In this document: positions 22,429 through 30,263 of the stretch, piece by piece | How positions within the stretch are numbered: the stretch's first letter is position 1 | Layout of the letters: each line of letters begins with the position of its first letter | Source: a virus | Virus record (IMG/VR): IMGVR_UViG_3300043172_000501 | Location: 32,657-96,656 of that record | Reading direction: 5' to 3' (one strand) | DNA: 64,000 bases | Made by a program: the position numbers and the translations under genes | Notes under the pieces: model-generated | Databases searched by the model: none | What the model was told of the DNA's origin: nothing | What the model saw: only the letters and a program-made list of their open reading frames with translations

Positions 22429-22439
22429 CGGAGAATATT

Positions 22440-22760
22440 ATGGCTAAGTTCCACAAATATAAACATTCTGAAACCCAACGAGGATATCTATTCCATTGCC
22501 CAGGCTGTAAAGATAGTTTCGGACACTTTGTATTAACAACAGGCAAAGGTCCTATCTGGGAAGTATCTAAAGTAGTAGACGACAAACCGACCGTTATGCC
22601 CAGTATAAGAGTGCGAAGCAGAAACGCTGAAGGTGAAACAATATGCCATTCATTTATAAAAGATGGTAAGATTCAATTCTTAAATGATTGCACACATGAG
22701 CTTGCAGGGCAGACAGTAGAACTGCCTGACTTCAAAGGTAACGATGGCGAAGTTTCATAA
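22440..22760 (+). CDS. DUF6527-like zinc protein, copy 1
   Basis: One hundred and six residues. FHCPGCKDS, KPTVMPSI, CHSFIKDGKIQFLNDCTH and LAGQTVELPD match the DUF6527 family common in phages (sometimes misannotated as ammonia monooxygenase). The Cys/His residues probably bind zinc. GGAG lies upstream, just after the terminator. The next gene is a tandem paralogue. Confidence 0.7.
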   Translation: MAKFHKYKHSETQRGYLFHCPGCKDSFGHFVLTTGKGPIWEVSKVVDDKPTVMPSIRVRSRNAEGETICHSFIKDGKIQFLNDCTHELAGQTVELPDFKGNDGEVS

Positions 22761-23046
22761 GTATACAGACATCTACAAAGACGAACACCATATGTTTCAT
22801 TGCCCAGGCTGTCAGAGCGCTCATTCAATCAGAACAAGTGGAACAGTACACCCACTGTGGAAAGTAACCGGCACTAAAGAAGACAAACCGACTGTTACGC
22901 CATCTATACATTGTAAATCAGAATCGAGAAAAGGAACCCAGTATATCTGTCATTCATTTGTAAGAGAAGGTAAGATCCAGTTTCTGAATGATTGTACACA
23001 TGAACTCGCAGGGCAGACAGTAGAACTGCCTGACTTTGATGAATAA
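22744..23046 (+). CDS. DUF6527-like zinc protein, copy 2
   Basis: One hundred residues with the same motif order as copy 1 (MAKFHKY, FHCPGCQS, KPTVTPSI, CHSF, IQFLNDCTHELAGQTVELPD). The C-terminal parts are almost identical and the N-terminal parts have diverged. It starts 17 bases inside the end of copy 1. This is a recent tandem duplication; function unknown. Confidence 0.7.
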   Translation: MAKFHKYTDIYKDEHHMFHCPGCQSAHSIRTSGTVHPLWKVTGTKEDKPTVTPSIHCKSESRKGTQYICHSFVREGKIQFLNDCTHELAGQTVELPDFDE

Positions 23047-23051
23047 CAAAT

Positions 23052-23067
23052 GGCCTAATAATAGGCC
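23052..23067 (+). other. Short hairpin between genes
   Basis: GGCCTA-ATAA-TAGGCC gives a 6-bp stem with a tetraloop. No T-tract follows, so it is not a standard terminator; it may protect mRNA ends or be processed. Confidence 0.35.
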
Positions 23068-23088
23068 CAACAACATAAGGAGAGAAGT

Positions 23089-23436
23089 ATGAAATTTCTA
23101 ACAATTCTTTTGTTAGTATTAGTCTCTTTCTTGCTATTATCATTAACGGTAGTAGCACATGAAAGTGACAGCGCTAATGAAGGGAAAATTTCACAGGTGA
23201 GTCCAGATATTAACAGTATCCAGACTGCCGAACAGTACAAACAGATTGTTGTACAGATTGCACCCGCAGCTGATGTCCCGCATAATCGTTTTATTATATG
23301 TGAGCAGGGCCAGCAAGCCGATAACCTTGATTTAAGACCATTAGGCAAACATGAATCACACTATACGGAACCGGTTGACTGGTCTGTGCTTCCGTGGAAA
23401 GGTTTAAGAGGAATTAGTTCGACTTACCACATTTGA
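23089..23436 (+). CDS. Exported protein with signal peptide
   Basis: One hundred and fifteen residues with a clear signal peptide: basic MK, hydrophobic core LTILLLVLVSFLLLSLTVV and a likely AHA-type cleavage near residue 24. The mature part has no recognised domain. AAGGAGAG lies upstream. Periplasmic or surface location is likely; a lysis or exclusion role is possible but unsupported. Confidence 0.55.
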   Translation: MKFLTILLLVLVSFLLLSLTVVAHESDSANEGKISQVSPDINSIQTAEQYKQIVVQIAPAADVPHNRFIICEQGQQADNLDLRPLGKHESHYTEPVDWSVLPWKGLRGISSTYHI

Positions 23437-23549
23437 CTTGTGCAACAACTCAAGGCGAGAGTAGCAGAATCTTAGTTCCATACTAACCACTAGTATCAAG
23501 ACAAAACAAACTACCTGAAATAATTATCGTAAATAGATTAACTGATAAG

Positions 23550-23579
23550 TTGACAAGCGTACACTTTTACCTGTATCTT
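23550..23579 (+). promoter_or_regulatory. Late-block promoter upstream of the RuvC-terminase cluster
   Basis: TTGACA at 23550-23555 and TATCTT at 23574-23579 with an 18-base spacer. The spacer contains one arm of an inverted repeat. It lies in the 208-base gap before the resolvase gene and probably starts the late operon. The rest of that gap holds no recognised feature. Confidence 0.6.
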
Positions 23580-23623
23580 AATTCCCGAACTTGATCTATA
23601 AACCTGTACATGTTAAAGTGTAC
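23559..23623 (+). promoter_or_regulatory. Inverted repeat, candidate operator
   Basis: GTACACTTT (23559-23567) and AAAGTGTAC (23615-23623) are perfect inverted nine-base arms. One lies between -35 and -10 and the other downstream of the start site. A regulator bound to both could loop or block the promoter. ACCTGTA occurs next to both arms as well. Confidence 0.55.
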
Positions 23624-23644
23624 TTATAACTTGAAGGAACCAAC

Positions 23645-24112
23645 ATGGGGAATGCAGTGTTAGGAATAGACCCAGGGGCAACATCAGGATGGGCAATCGT
23701 AAGTATATCAGCCAATCCTAAATTGCTCCGACATGGAATATTTAAGTTTAAAGATGACGCAAGTACAGTCAGGGAATTAACACTGGCACTCGATGGCCTA
23801 GAAGATACGGTTATCAAAACGTTCATTGAAAACCAGTTCGTCTCTAAGAACATTCAGTCCACAATGAAGATTTGTAAGAAAGCTGGACGATGGGAAGAAG
23901 CTTCTATCTACCACGGGATTGATGTTGAGTATATTTACCCCGCTACCTGGCAGAGTAAAGAACTGAATGGACACAAAAGAGCGACACTGAAGAAAGCGAG
24001 TATAGCGAAGTGCAAAGGGATATGGAACGTAAACCTCAAGGAAGATACAGCCGACGCCTCATTGATAGGTCGATATGCTGCCTTGCGCCAGTTCTTTATA
24101 CCCGGGCAATAG
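23645..24112 (+). CDS. RuvC-like Holliday junction resolvase
   Basis: One hundred and fifty-five residues with an RNase H fold. LGIDPGATSGWA carries catalytic Asp9, FIENQ carries Glu62, and EDTADASLIG near the end supplies Asp134 and Asp137, the RuvC acidic tetrad. It probably resolves branched replication intermediates before DNA packaging, as its position before the terminase suggests. AAGGA lies upstream. Confidence 0.85.
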   Translation: MGNAVLGIDPGATSGWAIVSISANPKLLRHGIFKFKDDASTVRELTLALDGLEDTVIKTFIENQFVSKNIQSTMKICKKAGRWEEASIYHGIDVEYIYPATWQSKELNGHKRATLKKASIAKCKGIWNVNLKEDTADASLIGRYAALRQFFIPGQ

Positions 24113-24113
24113 T

Positions 24114-24569
24114 ATGGGCAGAGGGGTTCAATACTTTGGTCTTACACTTCAGAAAATTTGTAGGTTAGCATTATGTCAAAAGAGCGAAACAGATCACAGC
24201 GAAAGAATAATAGAACGAGACGATGTGATCGATGTGTTAGAAATAGAAGAGGCACAAGCCAGCAGATTTATAAGAGAGATGACACGCCGAGGTCTGATGG
24301 TATGTATCTACAAACCAAAACGCAGAGAAGGTCAAGGTCAGAAAAGCAAATACAAATTAACCAGGAAGTGGCAACGAATTGCCTACATCCTAGACAAAAA
24401 CGGAATTTTACCCGGCACATGCCAAGCAGAATGTTGCGAAGAAAGAGCCGAACCAGTAAGATTCAGATTAAAATTCTTTTGCAAATACCATCTAATGAAT
24501 ATCGGATGCGCTTTTTGCCCGAGAGAACGAACAGACAAATGCGCCAGATGCGCTGAGAGGAAGAATTAG
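24114..24569 (+). CDS. wHTH/zinc DNA-binding-like protein
   Basis: One hundred and fifty-one residues from ATG 24114, 2 bases after the resolvase stop. Residues about 35-70 (DVIDVLEIEEAQASRFIREM) look like a winged helix. The C-terminus is cysteine-rich (CQAECCEE, CKYH, CAFCP, CARC) and should bind one or two zinc ions. It could be a late regulator or packaging accessory factor. Confidence 0.5.
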   Translation: MGRGVQYFGLTLQKICRLALCQKSETDHSERIIERDDVIDVLEIEEAQASRFIREMTRRGLMVCIYKPKRREGQGQKSKYKLTRKWQRIAYILDKNGILPGTCQAECCEERAEPVRFRLKFFCKYHLMNIGCAFCPRERTDKCARCAERKN

Positions 24570-24579
24570 GAGGGACAAA

Positions 24580-24822
24580 ATGAAAGTAGATTGCCCAATT
24601 TGTAACAGTGAGATGACCGTAAGAGATACCAGCGATTCGCTGAATAAAACAGTCTATCTAACAGCCAAATGTAATTGTTCAAAAACAATTGAAGCGGTAG
24701 GCAGAACTGCGCCAGAAGCTCTAAGTGATCTTATGAGACAAGCTCAGACGTCTAACTCCAGTCCTCTTAAAATGACCTATACGGGGCGTATTCAAAACGC
24801 CCACTACTCTTACCCGGGATAA
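24580..24822 (+). CDS. Small zinc-ribbon protein
   Basis: Eighty residues. CPICNSEM and, later, CNCSKTI form a zinc ribbon, like Ogr/Delta-type small zinc proteins in outline, though too different to assign. A strong AGGAGG site precedes the ATG. The position just before the terminase suggests a late-gene activator; that is inference. Confidence 0.5.
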   Translation: MKVDCPICNSEMTVRDTSDSLNKTVYLTAKCNCSKTIEAVGRTAPEALSDLMRQAQTSNSSPLKMTYTGRIQNAHYSYPG

Positions 24823-24832
24823 AAAGAAAACG

Positions 24833-26452
24833 ATGGCTACCACTAAAGAGATTGAAAAACTCGGTAAAGATAGAGTCCACACAAGATGGCATGCCACTAA
24901 AAAACATTTGATGACCCCCGACGACCTAGTAGGTCCTGACCAGGTAGAACCAGAAAAAAGAAAACGTGAACTACAGTTTAGAATGCAAGCTCTGCAAGAA
25001 TTGCAACTAAGAAAAGCCCGGAGAAGTTTCCCAGCGTTTATGGAATATTGTTTCGTCGACCCAGGGACAGGTAAAGCATTCGGGCAACAATGGTTCCATG
25101 ATGAATGGTCAGACGCGATGGATACTGAAAATCGTTTGATTATTTGCGCCCCTCGTGACCATGGCAAAACCTCACAAATAATTGGACGAGTAATTTATGA
25201 ATTAGGAAGAGATCCTAACTTGAGAATAAAGATTGCCTGTGCGTCTGATGGTAGAGCAAAAGAGAGACTGTTTGAGGTAAGTCAAAATATCCTATACAAC
25301 GCAAGGGTAAAAGAAGTCTTTCCTCACATGGAGCCAGACCCCGACGCTCAGTGGAATGTTCATAAGGTCCACGTTAGAAGAGATGCAAAACATCGTGACG
25401 CTTCAATCGAAGCTCTAGGAATTACTTCGACAGCAACCGGTGGTAGATGTGACCTACTGATAGCAGACGATGTAGTAGACAGAAGAAATGCTTTATCATT
25501 TCCTGCCCTACGAGAACAAATTAAAATGGCATGGTTAGCTGACTGGACAAACCTACTTGAGCCAGATTCTAAAGTTTGGGCAATCTGTACACTATGGCAT
25601 AAAGATGATTTGAACCACATGTTGATGGACAACCCAGCCTACACTACTCTGTTCTACGCCATCCCACCAGATTTCGGGAGCATGTGGACTGACAAATGGC
25701 CCGAGCATGAATTAAGAATGAGGCATAGGGAAATTGGTACCGTCGAGTTCAACAGGGGATTTCGTAATCAAGCAGTTGATACTGAGTCCCAGATGGTTCA
25801 AGAGTCATGGCTACATTACAAAGATTTGAATACCGACCCTGAGTTTAATGAACGGTTACCATTTATGGAATTTTTCACGAGCTATGATACAGCAGGCAGT
25901 CCGACCGGTTCAGCAAGTCAAGATTATTCATCAGCCTGTATCATCGCAGTGGATATTGAACGCAAGAAAATATATGTGGTAGATGCTTGGCACCAAAGAC
26001 TGACAATTAAAAAAATGGCATCGATAGTGAAGAAAGAAGCTGCAAAGTATTTTCCATTCAGGATACTGATTGAAAAGATTGGACAATCATCACTAGATGA
26101 ATGGGTATTGAATGATTATCCAGAACTAACAGGCACAGTCGAAGTAACAAAACCGAGGGTCAATAAAGCCATACGACTATTAGCAGTTACGCCCTTGTTA
26201 GAAATGGGCAATGTTATATTTGATAAACATCTGGACCCTAATAATTCACAATGGGAACCAGGCAGAGGATCTTTGATTCTTGAGCTAATGGACTTCCCTT
26301 TTTCAAAGCATGATGATATGGTTGATGCATTCTCGCAAGCATTAGATGGAGCCCGGAGATACTTTCTTGACGCTTGGGCATCTAAAGGCGAAAATGAAGT
26401 TGATATTTCTGTTGGTTTAGCAGAAGCAGATGACAGTCCATATTTATTTTAG
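24833..26452 (+). CDS. terL: Terminase large subunit
   Basis: The 539-residue packaging motor has Walker A APRDHGKT at 106-113, Walker B LLIADD at 208-213, a coupling CTLWH motif (252-256), and an RNase H-like nuclease domain with SYDTAGSPTG (Asp352) and KHDDMVDA (Asp494/495). It cuts concatemeric DNA and drives it into the prohead through the portal, whose gene is about 1.1 kb downstream. Length and order of motifs are normal. Confidence 0.95.
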   Translation: MATTKEIEKLGKDRVHTRWHATKKHLMTPDDLVGPDQVEPEKRKRELQFRMQALQELQLRKARRSFPAFMEYCFVDPGTGKAFGQQWFHDEWSDAMDTENRLIICAPRDHGKTSQIIGRVIYELGRDPNLRIKIACASDGRAKERLFEVSQNILYNARVKEVFPHMEPDPDAQWNVHKVHVRRDAKHRDASIEALGITSTATGGRCDLLIADDVVDRRNALSFPALREQIKMAWLADWTNLLEPDSKVWAICTLWHKDDLNHMLMDNPAYTTLFYAIPPDFGSMWTDKWPEHELRMRHREIGTVEFNRGFRNQAVDTESQMVQESWLHYKDLNTDPEFNERLPFMEFFTSYDTAGSPTGSASQDYSSACIIAVDIERKKIYVVDAWHQRLTIKKMASIVKKEAAKYFPFRILIEKIGQSSLDEWVLNDYPELTGTVEVTKPRVNKAIRLLAVTPLLEMGNVIFDKHLDPNNSQWEPGRGSLILELMDFPFSKHDDMVDAFSQALDGARRYFLDAWASKGENEVDISVGLAEADDSPYLF

Positions 26453-26459
26453 GAGAAAC

Positions 26460-26879
26460 ATGGAAGTTTATATCGCACTACAAGAGAACAATATCTACGC
26501 TTATGACAAAGAATGGATTAAAGTATTTCCTTTATTTCTACCTGTCCATTTATTCGGTGGAACCGAAATGATAATCGTCGATAAAGAATGCGAAGTAGTT
26601 GACAGCGGAATACTCGTTCGAATGCACAGTCCTTACTATCCACCAATGACTTGCCTTGTCACAACCAACACTTTAGCATCATTAGAAAAAAGAAAATCAA
26701 CCGTAGAAAAAATAACCAGGGATAAATCTCAAGTGTGTACGCACTCGATAGACGGGGCAGAACATAGGCGAAACACATGCCCATCCTGCTTTCAGTTTCT
26801 CTGGACTAAAAAAGCAAAACAGGCAAACATCAAACATGAATGTCTACAGGTAAAAGGAAAACCACTATGGATGAAATAA
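26460..26879 (+). CDS. Hypothetical Cys-containing protein
   Basis: One hundred and thirty-nine residues from ATG 26460 (AGGAG upstream). An N-terminal beta-rich part is followed by THSIDGAEHRRNTCPSCFQF, a possible zinc site. It sits between terminase and portal and overlaps the next gene by 13 bases. Function unknown. Confidence 0.5.
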   Translation: MEVYIALQENNIYAYDKEWIKVFPLFLPVHLFGGTEMIIVDKECEVVDSGILVRMHSPYYPPMTCLVTTNTLASLEKRKSTVEKITRDKSQVCTHSIDGAEHRRNTCPSCFQFLWTKKAKQANIKHECLQVKGKPLWMK

Positions 26880-27283
26880 AATCAAATGCACCACGCTTAA
26901 GACTGAAGGCAGATATTGACTTTACTAAAGCTAATCCTCTCTGCATGAAATGTAGAGGGACTGGAATGTCAGGGCATAAAAAAATCGACAACCCAGAAAG
27001 TCCAAGCGAGAAGGTAGATATACCAATTATCTGTACTTGCTTGACTAGATCAGGTGGCGTTAAAGAAGATGCTATGGATAGAATTATGAAAGAAGTTGAT
27101 GAGCAACTTGACACAGGAATGTTTGCTGGACAACTAGCCAAAGATATTCAGAACCTACCAGCCGACGCAAGAGTTAAAGCAATCAACTCATTGAATGAAC
27201 AATTAAAAGATACAAAAAAAGAACCAAGAGTTTTAAAAGCAATACAAGAAACTTTAGATATCTTGAAAAAGGAGAGTAACTAA
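26867..27283 (+). CDS. Hypothetical protein with zinc-type cysteines
   Basis: One hundred and thirty-eight residues from ATG 26867 (AAAGGA upstream; ATG 26840 is an alternative). CMKCRGTGMSG, like a DnaJ zinc repeat, and CTCL follow near the N-terminus; the C-terminal half is helical. Packaging-region context; function unknown. Confidence 0.5.
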   Translation: MDEIKSNAPRLRLKADIDFTKANPLCMKCRGTGMSGHKKIDNPESPSEKVDIPIICTCLTRSGGVKEDAMDRIMKEVDEQLDTGMFAGQLAKDIQNLPADARVKAINSLNEQLKDTKKEPRVLKAIQETLDILKKESN

Positions 27284-27597
27284 TGTCATCATTTCCAGAA
27301 AATAAAATTGTCGAATTACCACAAGAAGTATTAGGTACAGTAGACACAGGCATAGTCCCTATTGACTTAAACCAAATGTCAGATAAAGGCTTTGAATATT
27401 TCAAAGGAACCGGCGCCGCATTTACCGCTACACTTCAAGGATCAGTTGCCGGCAAAGTTTGGACAGAGATCGATGATCTTACTTCTACAGCTCAAGGAGC
27501 AATTCCCGCACAATACAATTACGCCCGTGTTAATATCACAGTGGCTGATCTTCTAGGAACTGACACTACATTATATGTTTGTGGCAAGGTTCTATAA
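27283..27597 (+). CDS. Hypothetical small structural-like protein
   Basis: One hundred and four residues with beta-rich composition (FTATLQGSVAGKVW ... YARVNITVADLLG). AAGGAGAG precedes it. It lies directly before the portal gene and overlaps it by one base. A minor head protein is plausible. Confidence 0.45.
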   Translation: MSSFPENKIVELPQEVLGTVDTGIVPIDLNQMSDKGFEYFKGTGAAFTATLQGSVAGKVWTEIDDLTSTAQGAIPAQYNYARVNITVADLLGTDTTLYVCGKVL

Positions 27598-29690
27598 TGC
27601 CCGCTAAAAAAAAGGCTACCAAAGAGGTAGAAATAAAGTTTGGTAAAGAGTCTATTCCCGACCAGGTTAATAAAGAATTACCCGTGGCAACAAGTGTAAT
27701 GAAACTCATGGCAAAAGGACGAGCCCTAGCCGGTGACGAGGTTGAAGAATCCCAAGCCCTGGGTAGCCTAGCTCAAGCGAATGAGCAATGGGGAAAGCTC
27801 GGAGCAGTCGTTCCACCCTATGACCCTGAGTCATTATTGAATTACATTGAACTTACTCCACACCTTCAGCCTTGCATTGAATCTATGTCACAAAATATTG
27901 ACGGCTACGGATACCAACCAGTATTAGTTGAACCATGGATGGACAATATAGAAACGACCGACGCAGAGAAAGCTATTGCAGAAGCTCTATTCATTGAAGA
28001 TTGGGTATCATCAGAAGAAGAAGCTCTCACTGCAGAAACTGAAGTCGAAGAATTAAAATCAGAAATTGCCCAGTTAAAGAAGGCTAAGAAGCCACGGAAG
28101 TTATCTCAAGCTGTTGCAAGATTAAAAGAATTAGAAGATCAACTTGCTGAACCTAAGCCAGAACCACCTAGTCCTGTATCGCCAGAAGACTTAGAGGAGG
28201 ACATGGACGATGAAGAGGAAAACGAGATTGATGCGGAATACAGGCAACGTGTGGCAGAAGAGCAAGAAAAACTTACGACACAAATCAAGCGAGAGAGATT
28301 CATGTTCGATGCCTGGTTTAAAAACTGTTGTTCAGAATCATCATTCACTAAGCTGCGAAAAAATATGCGAGAAGACTACGAAGCACATGGATGGGGATGC
28401 ATCGAGTTCAGACGTGACGGCTACGGAAGATTGAAAAGACTTAGTTATGTTCCAGCATACACAGTCCGTCCAATGCAATCAGAAGGCGAAGTGGTCGAAG
28501 TAGCAGAAGATGACGCCATCACACCACTATCAGAAAACAGAGAAGTAATAGTCAAACGACGCTTCAGGATTTTCGTTCAGATAGTTGGCAGTAAAAAAGT
28601 TTATTACAAATCACCTGGCGACCCTCGTGTCATCTCACGCACTACCGGCAAATCTTATGACTCAGTGCAATCTCTAACACGATCTAAAGAGTCTAATAAG
28701 AACCCAGGAGAAGGTAAGAAGGCTGTACCAGCTAATGAATTACTCTGGATAGCACAACACGATCCAAAGACACCCTGTCCACCACCAAGATGGATTGGAA
28801 ATCTCTTGGCAGTGCTAGGCGTTAGAGAAGCCGACGAAACTAATTATTTCTATCTTGCAGATAACGCTATTCCTTCAGGGATTTTATTTGTCCATGGCGG
28901 AACAGTTCCCAAGGCTACTAAAGAACGATTAGAAAAAAGAATCAAGCATGAGATAGGCGGAGCTGAGAACTCAGGAAAGATACTGATAGTAGAAGCTAAA
29001 CCGGGCGGGACATCTAATCCAAACGAAAAGACCATGCAACCGTCCTTAACTTTTCAATCATTGAGAGACACTGGAAACAGTGATGCACTCTTCACTGAAT
29101 ACGATAAAAGAAGTGCAGACCGTATAGGGGCATCATTCAGATTACCACCAATGCTTAGAGGTTACACCCCGTCATCAATGAACAGAGCTACAGCCCTTGC
29201 GTCTCTTGGGTTTGCCGAGCAACAAGTATTTGAACCAGAACGACAAGACTTTGATTGGCTTATGAATAAATATGTACTGCCAGAAATCAATATAAAACTT
29301 TGGAAATTTCAGTCCAATTCACCACCAACACGCTCCGCAGAAGACATCGGAAAACTTGTTCAAGCAACAGCTCCTCAAGGCGGTTTAATACCAGCTGAAA
29401 TAAGAGAACTACTTGCAGATGTTCTAAACAGACCACTCAAAACTATCAATGAGCCGTGGACACAACAACCAATGCCATTGACATTATCTGGCGGAGGCGG
29501 GGCTGTCCCAGGGGCTGGTGGAGACGCAGACATAAATGAGAGGCTTCTAGCTATTGAAAATACAATTGCCCAAGTGGTCACTGAAGAACTAAGACAAGCT
29601 GGGCTTGACCTAGAAGTAACAACAGGATTTGTAGACTCAGGAGATGCCGATTTCGGTAGTGACGGTGATGACAATGAAGAAAAAAGTTGA
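27597..29690 (+). CDS. Portal protein
   Basis: The 697-residue protein starts in the TAATG overlap. It has a phage portal core (LTPHLQPCIESMSQNIDGYG near 80, WGCIEFRRDGYGRL near 270, RIGASFRLPPMLRGYTP near 510). A highly charged coiled-coil insertion (about 145-235; EVEELKSEIAQLKKAKK) lengthens it beyond typical PBSX-type portals. It forms the dodecameric ring at the packaging vertex. It is followed by small genes and the MuF protein, as in many phages. Confidence 0.88.
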   Translation: MPAKKKATKEVEIKFGKESIPDQVNKELPVATSVMKLMAKGRALAGDEVEESQALGSLAQANEQWGKLGAVVPPYDPESLLNYIELTPHLQPCIESMSQNIDGYGYQPVLVEPWMDNIETTDAEKAIAEALFIEDWVSSEEEALTAETEVEELKSEIAQLKKAKKPRKLSQAVARLKELEDQLAEPKPEPPSPVSPEDLEEDMDDEEENEIDAEYRQRVAEEQEKLTTQIKRERFMFDAWFKNCCSESSFTKLRKNMREDYEAHGWGCIEFRRDGYGRLKRLSYVPAYTVRPMQSEGEVVEVAEDDAITPLSENREVIVKRRFRIFVQIVGSKKVYYKSPGDPRVISRTTGKSYDSVQSLTRSKESNKNPGEGKKAVPANELLWIAQHDPKTPCPPPRWIGNLLAVLGVREADETNYFYLADNAIPSGILFVHGGTVPKATKERLEKRIKHEIGGAENSGKILIVEAKPGGTSNPNEKTMQPSLTFQSLRDTGNSDALFTEYDKRSADRIGASFRLPPMLRGYTPSSMNRATALASLGFAEQQVFEPERQDFDWLMNKYVLPEINIKLWKFQSNSPPTRSAEDIGKLVQATAPQGGLIPAEIRELLADVLNRPLKTINEPWTQQPMPLTLSGGGGAVPGAGGDADINERLLAIENTIAQVVTEELRQAGLDLEVTTGFVDSGDADFGSDGDDNEEKS

Positions 29691-29880
29691 ACAACCTAGA
29701 CCACAATTAGGACAAACATGGATACTAAAGAGAGACGAGTGGAGTCCATTTGAAGAAGTCGTGGTTGATAAAGTTGGATTATTCGGAGATGTATTCGCCA
29801 AGAATAAAAACGGAACACAAGTATGCATGACACAAAACAATTTCACCAACGAGTATCGTCCGAAAGGAAAAGATGACTGA
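29674..29880 (+). CDS. Hypothetical small protein
   Basis: Sixty-eight residues from ATG 29674 inside the end of the portal gene. The sequence QLGQTWILKRDEWSPFEEV and following beta strands look like a small barrel. It overlaps the next gene by 8 bases. Function unknown. Confidence 0.45.
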   Translation: MKKKVEQPRPQLGQTWILKRDEWSPFEEVVVDKVGLFGDVFAKNKNGTQVCMTQNNFTNEYRPKGKDD

Positions 29881-30262
29881 TAAATGGTATGAAGGACCGT
29901 GGAAAGTAATACCCGAAACATCTATGACACAGAGGGCAAGACTTAAACCCGGCGAGATAATGAAACATAAATCAGGGACAGTCCTACTCAATTGTCCAGC
30001 GTGTAACTCATTACAATTCGCCAAAGCCTCAGTCATTAGTTCTGACATCTTGCCATCATTAGACAGGGCGATTCAATGTGGATCTGGCTTTTGTAAACGA
30101 TGTGGTGTATGGTTCAGAATAATAGATGGTAAAACTATTGAACAAGAAAAGCAAAACCCTAAAACTATACCACTACCAAAGATATTAGTTGACGCAGGCG
30201 TTACAAAACAAAAGAGTCTAGCTGAAGAGATACGCAAAATAAGAAAACAACGAGGAGAATAA
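29873..30262 (+). CDS. Zinc-ribbon protein
   Basis: One hundred and twenty-nine residues. LNCPACNS and GFCKRCGVWF are two zinc-ribbon halves about 35 residues apart. A basic helical end follows. AAAGGAAA is upstream. Lies between the portal and MuF genes; function unknown. Confidence 0.5.
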   Translation: MTDKWYEGPWKVIPETSMTQRARLKPGEIMKHKSGTVLLNCPACNSLQFAKASVISSDILPSLDRAIQCGSGFCKRCGVWFRIIDGKTIEQEKQNPKTIPLPKILVDAGVTKQKSLAEEIRKIRKQRGE

Positions 30263-30263
30263 A

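Noticed and set aside
24173-24556. Arg-rich 127-residue ORF in another + frame
   Set aside because: Extremely Arg/Gln-rich with no start signal; the frame from 24114 has a wHTH-like pattern and zinc cysteines.
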